Shown here: in pieces, positions 14,797 to 21,581 of the stretch
How the letters are laid out: each line of letters begins with the position of its first letter
Position numbering within the stretch: the first letter of the stretch is position 1
Assembly (NCBI GenBank): GCA_043803845.1
Contig: JAZDJT010000010.1
Span: 1 to 22,541, forward strand
DNA: 22,541 nucleotides
Reading direction: 5' to 3'
DNA from: JAZDJT01 sp043803845
GTDB taxonomy: Bacteria > Patescibacteriota > Minisyncoccia > Minisyncoccales > GCA-002788555
Position numbers and translations under genes: made by a program
Notes under the pieces: generated by a model
Seen by the model: the letters and a program-made list of their open reading frames with translations, nothing else
Databases searched by the model: none
What the model was told of the DNA's origin: nothing

Positions 14797-15594
14797 CTAC
14801 CCAGTCAACCATCTCCGCATTATTCTCTCCAGCTCATTTTCTCGCTTTAATCGTCTGATAGTTTTATTAATTTCTCCCAAAAGCGCCTTTTCTTCTTTTC
14901 TAACTGCTATCCCGTAAAACTCTTGAGTAAAAGGTTCGCCAATGATTTTAAGAGTTTTCTCTTTAGAAACCATGCCAACGGCAGCCGGGTAATCGATAAT
15001 AATAGCATCAATCCTTCCCTTCAAAAGCTCTTCCTTGGCCAGGTCGTAATTCTTGAAAGCTATAACTTGCTCAGAATCAGTATATTTTTGGGCCTCTATT
15101 TGACTAGTTGTTTCTATTTGGACTCCTAGTTTTTTCCCAGCTATGTCTTCGACTCCTCGAATTTCATCTACTTTATCGATTATTGTCACAATGACCTGAC
15201 CGGCATTAAAGTAAGGGTCGGAAAAAGCCATTTTCTCAGTTCTTTCTGAGGTAATGGTGATGGAAGAAATTAACATATCTACCTCCCCTCTCAGAAGAGT
15301 ATCAAATATTTCTTCCCAGATAATATTTCGAAACTCGGCTTTTACTCCAAGGTCAGAAGCAATTTCTCGGGCTATATCGATATCCATCCCAATAAAATTA
15401 CCTTCTTCATCAATATTTTCCATCGGAGGATAAGTGGCGTCAGTACCAACAATGATTTTATCCTGGGTTTTTATTTTTTTAAGCATCGGGGCTTCAATTA
15501 TTTCTTCTCTAACCGATCTGAAGAAAAAATATCCTCCAACTGAAATTATCCCGATTGCTACAATGATTAAGAAAATTAAAGATTTTTTCCCCAC
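14797..15594 (-). CDS. Membrane-anchored amino-acid-type binding protein (SBP family 3)
   Basis: 265 residues starting with GTG. Residues 5-26 are a hydrophobic anchor without a lipobox Cys, so the protein is tethered by the signal anchor itself. The rest is a family 3 solute-binding fold: IIVGTDATYPPMEN at 47-60, the signature GMDIDIAREIASDLG at 69-83, SSITITSERTEKMAFSDPYF at 110-129 with Arg118 positioned to hold an alpha-carboxylate, and Asp201 at the usual amino-group site. The ligand is therefore probably an amino acid. No ABC permease or ATPase gene is in the window. It lies 42 bp upstream of the HAMP sensor gene on the same strand, which favours a role as ligand-presenting subunit for sensing. 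Uptake through an unlinked transporter is the alternative. Confidence 0.85.
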   Translation of the reverse strand: MGKKSLIFLIIVAIGIISVGGYFFFRSVREEIIEAPMLKKIKTQDKIIVGTDATYPPMENIDEEGNFIGMDIDIAREIASDLGVKAEFRNIIWEEIFDTLLRGEVDMLISSITITSERTEKMAFSDPYFNAGQVIVTIIDKVDEIRGVEDIAGKKLGVQIETTSQIEAQKYTDSEQVIAFKNYDLAKEELLKGRIDAIIIDYPAAVGMVSKEKTLKIIGEPFTQEFYGIAVRKEEKALLGEINKTIRRLKRENELERIMRRWLTG

Positions 15595-15662
15595 AGAAAT
15601 TTGTTTGAAATAAAACTAAATTATTAAAATTTTTCGACCTTTTTATTCTACTATTTTCTACT

Positions 15663-15756
15663 ATTTTAATCCAGTTCTCTCTTACCAGAGCACAAAAGTT
15701 TTGTGCTCGGTCGAGCACATAACAAATTATGTGCTCAGAAAAAACTTGATTAAAAT
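15663..15756 (-). repeat. Nested inverted-repeat element, predicted branched RNA fold
   Basis: Outer arms of 20 bases, 15663-15682 and 15737-15756, are inverted copies at 17 of 20 positions, including a perfect 9-bp end (ATTTTAATC/GATTAAAAT). Inside are two perfect hairpins in tandem: 15688-15708 (10-bp arms GAGCACAAAA/TTTTGTGCTC, single central base) and 15713-15736 (10-bp arms GAGCACATAA/TTATGTGCTC, 4-nt loop). All four inner arms share GAGCAC or GTGCTC, so alternative pairings are possible. Two of the three outer mismatches become G-U pairs only in minus-strand RNA, the sense of the flanking genes. There is no T-tract after the hairpins, so it is not a standard terminator. Confidence 0.7.
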
Positions 15757-15757
15757 T

Positions 15758-15937
15758 CTAAATTGCTTCTTCAATCCCCCAGAAAAGAAAGAAAACTCCC
15801 AGAATAAGAAATAGGAGGGAACAACGCAAGAAACCACACTGCGTCCCCTGAACGAGACCCAAAAGAGCTCCAACCAAACCTAAAAGACCCAAGAAAAGCA
15901 ATGGACCGGAAGCGTCTAATCCTTTGATTGATGACAT
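15758..15937 (-). CDS. Small two-TM membrane protein, 59 residues
   Basis: ATG at 15937, TAG at 15758-15760. The protein begins MSSIKGLDASGP, then a glycine/leucine-rich segment at about 12-29, a short polar turn with Cys34 and Cys39 (QGTQCGFLRC), and a second hydrophobic segment at about 40-54 (SLLFLILGVFFLFWG) ending in EEAI. The open frame fills the gap between ppa (43 bp upstream) and the nested inverted-repeat element, on the same strand as both. The clean two-helix layout and the unbroken frame favour a real gene, but I recognise no family. The two cysteines flanking the turn could form a disulfide or bind a metal; this is speculation. Confidence 0.55.
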   Translation of the reverse strand: MSSIKGLDASGPLLFLGLLGLVGALLGLVQGTQCGFLRCSLLFLILGVFFLFWGIEEAI

Positions 15938-15980
15938 ATTTTTGAGGACTGATGCTAGTTAGTTTTCGCCAAAATCATTT

Positions 15981-16478
15981 TTAGCGATTTTTTTCTTTTC
16001 CGAACATCGCCTCGGCGACTTTAACCATTTTTTCGGCTTTTTCTCTAGATAAAAACTCTTTCACGTTCACCCACTTTCCTCTCTCGAGTCTCTTATAAAT
16101 CTCGAAGAACTCTTTTATTTCTTTTTTCTCGTGGGATTTTAAATCCTTGACGTCCTTAATCTCTTTAAAGCTGGGATCGATATCTTCAGTCGGAACGGCG
16201 ATAATCTTATTGTCCCCTCCCGCTTCGTCTTCCATTAACAGAACGCCAATCGGCCTGGCCTTAACATAGCAACCGGGGAAGGTAGGAAATCGGGATAAGA
16301 GCACAACATCAAGAGGGTCGCCGTCTCCGCTCTTTGTGTTTCTTAGGGAGCCGTACTCAAATGGAAAATAGACCGGCGAGAACAAAGTCCTGTCCAGTTT
16401 TATTACCCTCATCTTCTCATCAAACTCGTATTTTTGGCGAGAAAACTTAGGAATTTCTACAGTGACCCAAATCTCCAT
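15981..16478 (-). CDS. ppa: Inorganic pyrophosphatase, family I
   Basis: 165 residues, the normal length of soluble bacterial family I pyrophosphatase. Active-site residues are all visible: Lys16 and Glu18 (KYEFDEK), Arg30, Tyr42 (FEYGSL), Asp52, Asp54 and Asp57 in the signature GDGDPLDVV, Asp84, Asp89 and Lys91 (GGDNKIIAVP), Tyr128 and Lys129 (EIYKRLERGKWVNV). It hydrolyses PPi to two phosphates with Mg2+ in the cytosol. The gene starts 31 bp after the acetyl-CoA synthetase stop on the same strand, so the two are probably co-transcribed; the enzyme would remove the PPi made by Acs and pull that reaction towards acetyl-CoA. Confidence 0.96.
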   Translation of the reverse strand: MEIWVTVEIPKFSRQKYEFDEKMRVIKLDRTLFSPVYFPFEYGSLRNTKSGDGDPLDVVLLSRFPTFPGCYVKARPIGVLLMEDEAGGDNKIIAVPTEDIDPSFKEIKDVKDLKSHEKKEIKEFFEIYKRLERGKWVNVKEFLSREKAEKMVKVAEAMFGKEKNR

Positions 16479-16509
16479 AAATTTAAATTTTTTTAAAAAA
16501 TTGACCTTT

Positions 16510-18468
16510 CTAAAAATTAATTATGTTTCTAATTTCCCCGACACTCTCTGGGTTGGCGAGAGTTGATAGGTCTCCGAGTTCTTCTTTCGTCCAGAGTTTT
16601 TTCAAAATTCTTCTCATAATTTTACCACTGCGAGTCTTGGGCAAATCTCTGGTAAAATAAATATCTTTTGGCATAGCGATGGGACCAATTTCTTTCCGGA
16701 TGCCAAGGATAATCTGTTGTTTCATCTCCTCGGGAGAAACGCTGCCTTCCAGGACTGCGAAGACTAAAGGAACTTCTCCTTTTATCTCGTCCGGTATTCC
16801 GACCACCGCGCACTCACTTATTCTCTTGTCTTGAGCGATAGCATTTTCTAATTCACCAGTTGCAATTCTGTGCCCGGCAACTTTTATGACATCATCTACT
16901 CTACCAATGATCCTAATAAGCCCTTCCTTGTCACGGAAAGCTCCGTCGCTAGTGAAATAAGTCTTCTTGCTATACTGACTCCAATAGGTGTCAACATATT
17001 TTTCATGGTTTTTATAAATACCCCTTAGCATACCGGGAGTAAAAGGCGGGAGAATAACCAAGTTCCCTTCCTTGCCGGCGGGCAAAGATTTGCCCTTGTC
17101 GTCGAATATGTCTAATTTTACGCCTGGGAAAGGCGCACCGGTAAAAACCGGCTTGAAAGGACCAATGCCTGGTAAAGAGCTTATTAATATTCCTCCTGTC
17201 TCGGTTTGCCACCAAGTGTCGAGTAACGGACACCTACCCTTTCCTACCTCGTTAAAATACCACTGCCAGGCAGTCTCGTTAATCGGCTCTCCAACCGAGG
17301 CGATTAATCTTAGTGTTTTAAACTGAAATTTTTCTCCGATTTTGCCTAACTGTTTGGCAAACATTCTGATGGCCGTCGGCGCCGTATAAAATATAGTTAC
17401 GCCGTATTTCTCGATAATCTCGCACCACCTGTCGGGATTCGGCCAGTCGGGAGAACCTTCAAATATTAAGAAAGTTGAGCCGTTAATCAAGGGACCGTAG
17501 CAAGAGTAAGTGTGTCCGGTAATCCAACCTATATCGGCGGTCGACCAGAAGATATCTCCTTCTTTTAGGTCAAATATAAATTTTGACGTTAGGTAAGCCT
17601 GAACGGTGTAACCGCCACAGGTATGAACAATACCCTTGGGCTTGCCAGTAGAACCCGATGTGTAAAGTATAAACTGGATGTCTTCACTGTCCATCGGAAC
17701 CGACTCGCACCAATCCTGTTCCTCCTCCACTAAATCATGCAGCCAATAATCTCTCCCTTTCCGTAAAACGATCTCTTTGCCAAGTCTTTTCACAACAATC
17801 ACCTTTTCTACTTTGGTCTCTTTTACACCATCATCAGCATTCTGTTTCAAATCTATAGCCTTACCACGCCTAAAATAACCATCGGCAGTTATTAGAATCT
17901 TTGCCTCGGTATCCTGCAACCTAACCCTTAAAGCTTGAGGTGAAAAGGCAGAGAAAACCACCGCGTGGATTGCTCCTATCCTGGAACAAGCCAGCATGGA
18001 GATGATAATCTCCGGAATCATCGGCAGATAGATTCCTACTCTGTCTCCTTTTTTGACGCCGAGTTTCCTTAGCGCGTTGGCTAATTTGTTAACTTCTCGA
18101 TAAAGCTGATAGTAAGTTATAACTCTCTCTTTTTCTTCTCTCGGTTCCGGTTCCCAAATCAGGGCGACTTTATTTTTTCTCGTCTCTAAGTTCCTGTCGA
18201 GAGCGTTTTGGGTTATGTTAATTTTGCCTCCCAAAAACCACTTAAAGTAAGGAGGTCGATGAGAAAAAGGTTTCTTCCACTTTTTTATCCATAAAATCTC
18301 TCTGGCCGCCTTCTGCCAAAATTTTATCGGATTTGAAAGTGCTTGCTGATATATAGATTTATCGCCCACCCAAGCGTTATTTTTAAAGAGACTTGTAGGA
18401 TAATAGAGACTGTCTTTTTTAACCAACTTTTCTCTTTTACCAGAAGACTCTTTTCTTCTTGAAGACAT
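16510..18468 (-). CDS. acs: Acetyl-CoA synthetase, AMP-forming
   Basis: 652 residues, the classic Acs length. The N-terminal ACS domain (WWKKPFSHRPPYFKWF-like region, here KKWKKPFSHRPPYFKWF) is followed by the AMP-binding P-loop YTSGSTGKPKG at 269-279, the acetate pocket Trp420 in DTWWQTETGG, the A8 hinge DDVIKVAGHRIATGELE, and the A10 motif PKTRSGKIMRR with catalytic Lys616, the residue acetylated in regulated homologs. It converts acetate, ATP and CoA to acetyl-CoA, AMP and PPi. It is transcribed away from the por operon across a 144-bp shared region that holds a good promoter and a tandem repeat. The first 20 residues are basic and not conserved, so an internal start is possible, but the ATG at 18468 gives the family length. 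Confidence 0.95.
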   Translation of the reverse strand: MSSRRKESSGKREKLVKKDSLYYPTSLFKNNAWVGDKSIYQQALSNPIKFWQKAAREILWIKKWKKPFSHRPPYFKWFLGGKINITQNALDRNLETRKNKVALIWEPEPREEKERVITYYQLYREVNKLANALRKLGVKKGDRVGIYLPMIPEIIISMLACSRIGAIHAVVFSAFSPQALRVRLQDTEAKILITADGYFRRGKAIDLKQNADDGVKETKVEKVIVVKRLGKEIVLRKGRDYWLHDLVEEEQDWCESVPMDSEDIQFILYTSGSTGKPKGIVHTCGGYTVQAYLTSKFIFDLKEGDIFWSTADIGWITGHTYSCYGPLINGSTFLIFEGSPDWPNPDRWCEIIEKYGVTIFYTAPTAIRMFAKQLGKIGEKFQFKTLRLIASVGEPINETAWQWYFNEVGKGRCPLLDTWWQTETGGILISSLPGIGPFKPVFTGAPFPGVKLDIFDDKGKSLPAGKEGNLVILPPFTPGMLRGIYKNHEKYVDTYWSQYSKKTYFTSDGAFRDKEGLIRIIGRVDDVIKVAGHRIATGELENAIAQDKRISECAVVGIPDEIKGEVPLVFAVLEGSVSPEEMKQQIILGIRKEIGPIAMPKDIYFTRDLPKTRSGKIMRRILKKLWTKEELGDLSTLANPESVGEIRNIINF

Positions 18469-18526
18469 AAACTTATAATTTCTGCTTATACTAACTAAAT
18501 TTGACTTTGGGGATTTTTGAATATAG

Positions 18527-18556
18527 AATATGTTTCACATTAAAATATGTTTCACA
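18527..18556. promoter_or_regulatory. Tandem direct repeat, putative operator between acs and por
   Basis: The 13-base word AATATGTTTCACA occurs at 18527-18539 and again at 18544-18556, a 17-bp period. Each copy contains TGT-TTC-ACA, a short inverted repeat. Both copies lie just downstream of the predicted acs transcription start (about 18561) and upstream of the por start codon, a position suited to a repressor acting on acs and possibly on por. Confidence 0.5.
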
Positions 18557-18567
18557 CGTTTTCTTAA

Positions 18568-18596
18568 ATTATATTAAAAGGATATAAAAAGTTCAA
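18568..18596 (-). promoter_or_regulatory. Sigma70-like promoter for acs-ppa
   Basis: The minus strand reads TTGAAC (18596-18591), a 17-bp spacer, and a perfect TATAAT (18573-18568). Transcription would start near 18561, giving a leader of about 93 nt before the acs ATG at 18468. No equally good promoter for the divergent por operon is visible, though TATATT (18570-18575) and TATAAA (18583-18588) on the plus strand are candidate -10 boxes. Confidence 0.65.
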
Positions 18597-18612
18597 ATTA
18601 GTTTAATAATCT

Positions 18613-19203
18613 ATGTTGCAAATTCGTCTTCACGGCCGAGGTGGCCAAGGAGGTAAGACCTCGGCAGAAATAATTGCCTCCTCCGTGATAAGAAGCGGTA
18701 AGGAAGCCAAAACTTTTCCCGACTACGGTCCCGAAAGATCGGGTGCGCCAGTGAGATACTATATCAAGATTTCCGATAGAGAAATCAAAAGCAATCAGCC
18801 GATAGCTGAGCCCGATGCGGTTGTGGTTCTCGACGAAACACTTCTGGGCAAGAGCGACATCATCCAAGGATTGAGAAAAGGAGGTTTTTTTGTTTTGAAC
18901 TCATCTCCCACTCCCTCAAAGTTAAATGAAGTTAAGAACAAAATCGGCAACAATTTTAAAATAGCCATAGTTAATGCCAGTCAGATAGCCATCGATCTTT
19001 TTAGGAAGAACTTTCCAAATGTGCCGATAGTCGGCGCAATAGCTAGAGTCACTGGAGAAATAGAAATGGAGGGGCTTATAAACGAGACCAAAAAAAAGTT
19101 CCGTTCTCTACCCCGAGAGATTATCGAAAAAAACATACAAGCTTTAAAAGAAGGCTATAATACAGTCAAGTTATTCTATGAAAAAGAAAAGCAAGTCAAA
19201 TAG
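18613..19203 (+). CDS. porG: Pyruvate:ferredoxin oxidoreductase, gamma subunit
   Basis: 196 residues. LHGRGGQGG at 6-14 is the hallmark of the gamma domain, followed by FPDYGPERSGAPVRYY at 35-50 and VPIVGAIARVTG. In the four-subunit enzyme this domain joins the alpha/beta core in oxidising pyruvate with CoA to acetyl-CoA and CO2, passing electrons to ferredoxin. It is the first gene of the gamma-delta-alpha-beta operon, the order seen in archaea and deep-branching bacteria. The ATG at 18613 has no Shine-Dalgarno sequence. A 2-oxoacid other than pyruvate cannot be excluded from this subunit alone. Confidence 0.93.
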   Translation: MLQIRLHGRGGQGGKTSAEIIASSVIRSGKEAKTFPDYGPERSGAPVRYYIKISDREIKSNQPIAEPDAVVVLDETLLGKSDIIQGLRKGGFFVLNSSPTPSKLNEVKNKIGNNFKIAIVNASQIAIDLFRKNFPNVPIVGAIARVTGEIEMEGLINETKKKFRSLPREIIEKNIQALKEGYNTVKLFYEKEKQVK

Positions 19204-19204
19204 A

Positions 19205-19447
19205 ATGCCGATTCTGCCGGCCGGTACCAGTAAAAAATTCAAAACCGGCTCTTGGCGTTTTCAAAAACCAGAAATCGATAATAATGTCTGCGTGAAATGC
19301 TTGCAGTGCGTCAATGTCTGCCCGGATAATTCCCTCTCTCTCAACGTAAAGAAAAACAAGATAGAAATTAATGAAGATTTTTGTAAGGGCTGCGGGATCT
19401 GTGCCAATCAATGCCCGGTTAAAGCCATCAAAATGAAAAACTTATAA
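19205..19447 (+). CDS. porD: Pyruvate:ferredoxin oxidoreductase, delta subunit (2[4Fe-4S] ferredoxin)
   Basis: 80 residues from the ATG at 19205, one base after the gamma stop. An ATG at 19178 would add a KKKSKSNR extension overlapping the gamma gene by 26 bp; the later start is preferred because MPILPAGTSKKFKTGSWR is the usual beginning of PorD. Two [4Fe-4S] clusters are bound by Cys29, 32, 35, 39 (VCVKCLQCVNVCP) and Cys60, 63, 66, 70 (FCKGCGICANQCP), with each fourth cysteine of the ferredoxin fold shared between the clusters. It carries electrons from the TPP core to external ferredoxin. Confidence 0.93.
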   Translation: MPILPAGTSKKFKTGSWRFQKPEIDNNVCVKCLQCVNVCPDNSLSLNVKKNKIEINEDFCKGCGICANQCPVKAIKMKNL

Positions 19448-19453
19448 ATCTTT

Positions 19454-20611
19454 ATGACCAAAAATCAAATCCTACCATTAACAGGAGGGGTAGCGGCTGC
19501 CGAGGCTTTAAGGCAGATAGGTATTGAGGTTTTCACTGTTTATCCTATCACTCCTCAAACACCCATAGCCGAAAACTTCGCTGAGATGGTTGCTAATGGC
19601 CGTTCTGACAGCGAATTAATCCACGTTGAATCTGAGCACTCATCGATGTCCGCGGCCGTGGGAGCTGCCGCCGCCGGGGCTAAAACCGCCACCGCGACGT
19701 CTTCCCAGGGGCTGGCGTTAATGGCTGAGATTGTTTATGTGGCTTCTGGATTAAGGCTGCCTATCCTGATGCCGATTGCTAATAGAGCTCTTTCTGCCCC
19801 GATTAATATTCACTGCGACCACTCCGATTCAATGATGTGCCGCGATTCCGGCTGGATTCAGATCTACACCGAAACAGCCCAGGAGTTTTACGAGAACCTC
19901 ATCCTAGCTTTCAAAATTGCCAAGGACAAAAATGTTTTTCTGCCGGCGATGGTGATGAGCGATGGGTTTATCACCACCCATCAGGTAGAAAAGGTTAAGA
20001 TTTTTGAGGACAAAGCCATTCAAAAATTCCTTGGTAAATACCAGCCGCCTTATGACCTCTTAAACATCAAAAAGCCTATAATGGTAGGCCCCTTCTCTCT
20101 CCAAGATTCCTATTTTGAATTCAAGATATCCCAAGAGGAAGCTATTGAAAATTCCAAAGAAGTATTTTTGAGAGAAGGTAAAAATTTAAAGAAAATCACT
20201 GGCAGTGATTATTATTACTTTGAAAAGTATCGCCTTAATGACGCTAAATTTGCGATAGTGACTATGTCTTCTACTGCAGGAACCGTTAAAGCAGTTGTCG
20301 ACAGCTTAAGAAAAAAAGGGCAGAAAGTTGGTCTCTTGAAATTAAGACTTTTCAGACCGTTCCCTTACAAGGAGTTGAATCAGGCCTTAAGAAAACTTAA
20401 GGCAATCGCGGTCCTCGACCGTTCTTTGTCCTTCGGCGCCAATCCTCCGCTTTTTGCTGAGGTAAAACAAAGTCTGGCCGGTGAAAAAATCGCCTTGCAA
20501 AAATATGTCTTTGGACTAGGTGGCAGAGACATCTTCGAGAAAGACATAGAAAAAGTTTTTAAAGACTTGAAAGATGGCAAGACGAACGAAAAAATAAAAT
20601 TTATCAGTTAA
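19454..20611 (+). CDS. porA: Pyruvate:ferredoxin oxidoreductase, alpha subunit
   Basis: 385 residues, standard for the four-subunit class. GGVAAAEALRQIG at 11-23, YPITPQTPIAE at 30-40, VESEHSSMSAAVGAAAAGA at 58-76, and the RDSGWIQ block at 130-136 are the conserved alpha-subunit motifs; the C-terminal transketolase-like domain includes GLLKLRLFRPFP. It contributes the pyrimidine side of the thiamine diphosphate site (Glu61 is the candidate that activates TPP). It begins 6 bp after porD and is followed 5 bp later by porB. The YPITPQTP form favours pyruvate as substrate over branched 2-oxoacids. Confidence 0.94.
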   Translation: MTKNQILPLTGGVAAAEALRQIGIEVFTVYPITPQTPIAENFAEMVANGRSDSELIHVESEHSSMSAAVGAAAAGAKTATATSSQGLALMAEIVYVASGLRLPILMPIANRALSAPINIHCDHSDSMMCRDSGWIQIYTETAQEFYENLILAFKIAKDKNVFLPAMVMSDGFITTHQVEKVKIFEDKAIQKFLGKYQPPYDLLNIKKPIMVGPFSLQDSYFEFKISQEEAIENSKEVFLREGKNLKKITGSDYYYFEKYRLNDAKFAIVTMSSTAGTVKAVVDSLRKKGQKVGLLKLRLFRPFPYKELNQALRKLKAIAVLDRSLSFGANPPLFAEVKQSLAGEKIALQKYVFGLGGRDIFEKDIEKVFKDLKDGKTNEKIKFIS

Positions 20612-20616
20612 ATTCT

Positions 20617-21546
20617 ATGAATTATAAAGAACTAGCAGAAAAATTAAAAACAGAAAAATTTTCCAGGGGCGGTCGTTGCTGCGCTGGATGTGGAATCCCA
20701 GTAATCGTTCGACATATCCTGGCTCAAACCAACAACCCCATCGTGGCAAGTGTCGCCACCAGCTGCCTTGAAGTGACCTCTACTATTTATCCTTATAACG
20801 CCTGGAACATCCCCTGTATCCATAACGCTTTTGAAAATGCCGCGGCGACAATATCCGGAGTGGAAAAAGCCTGGATCGCCAGAAATAAGAAAGGAAAGCT
20901 CGATAATAACCAAAAGAAGATTAAATTCGTAGCCTTTGCCGGAGATGGCGGCGCTTATGACATCGGACTGCAGAGTATTTCCGGAGCGATGGAGAGAGGC
21001 CACAACTTTTTGATGGTGGTTTACGACAATGAAGGATATATGAATACCGGCGGCCAGCGTTCTTCGGCAACACCAATCGGTGCCTCGACAACAACGGCTC
21101 CAGCTGGCAAGGTAAAGCAGGGTAAAGAGGAATTCAAAAAAGATTTTATGAAGATTCTGTCAGCCCACCGTCTACCCTATTTGGCTCAAGCCGCCGTCCA
21201 CAACCTGCCTGACCTGGTTCAAAAGGCGGAAAAGGCTTTAAAAACTAATGGACCTACAGCTTTAGTAGTTCTCTCCCCTTGCCCGACCGTGTGGGGTTTT
21301 CAACCGTTTAGAACTTTAGAGGTGTCGCGGCTCGCTTTTGAGACCAACTTCTGGCCACTCTACGAGATAGAAAACCAAAAATACAAAATCACTGCCAAAC
21401 CGGCGGTGCAAAAACCCATCGAAGAATTCCTGAAAGGGCAAAAAAGGTTCGCCCACTTAGTTGGCAAACCCGAGAGAATTAAAATAATCCAAGACTTCGT
21501 CAACAAAGAGTGGCAAAGACTTTCAGGCTTAGAAAAAACTCCCTAA
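20617..21546 (+). CDS. porB: Pyruvate:ferredoxin oxidoreductase, beta subunit (TPP-binding)
   Basis: 309 residues. The diphosphate/Mg2+ motif runs from AGDGGAYDIG (GDG at 109-111) to YDNEGYMNTGGQRS (Asn138). A cluster-binding cysteine set is visible: Cys22 and Cys25 in RCCAGCG, Cys50 in TSCLEV, and Cys222 in LSPCPTVWGF, the usual ligands for the proximal [4Fe-4S] cluster. It is the last gene of the operon; its stop codon lies inside the left arm and loop of a terminator hairpin. The subunit completes the enzyme that makes acetyl-CoA and reduced ferredoxin, the likely main acetyl-CoA source of this organism. Confidence 0.94.
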   Translation: MNYKELAEKLKTEKFSRGGRCCAGCGIPVIVRHILAQTNNPIVASVATSCLEVTSTIYPYNAWNIPCIHNAFENAAATISGVEKAWIARNKKGKLDNNQKKIKFVAFAGDGGAYDIGLQSISGAMERGHNFLMVVYDNEGYMNTGGQRSSATPIGASTTTAPAGKVKQGKEEFKKDFMKILSAHRLPYLAQAAVHNLPDLVQKAEKALKTNGPTALVVLSPCPTVWGFQPFRTLEVSRLAFETNFWPLYEIENQKYKITAKPAVQKPIEEFLKGQKRFAHLVGKPERIKIIQDFVNKEWQRLSGLEKTP

Positions 21547-21560
21547 TTTTAGGGAGTTTT
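21535..21560. terminator. Bidirectional terminator between porB and nusA
   Basis: Perfect 10-bp arms AAAACTCCCT (21535-21544) and AGGGAGTTTT (21551-21560) enclose a 6-nt loop. On the minus strand the hairpin ends in TTTTTT, a good terminator for nusA; on the plus strand the T run is only four bases. The left arm overlaps the porB stop codon at 21544-21546. Confidence 0.75.
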
Positions 21561-21581
21561 AAAAATAAATAAGTCCAGGAA

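Noticed and set aside
15509..15718. 69-residue minus-strand frame overlapping the start of the binding-protein gene and the first hairpin
   Set aside because: It lies in another frame of the binding-protein gene and runs through the inverted repeat; the composition has no domain or membrane pattern and the binding-protein frame is clearly coding.
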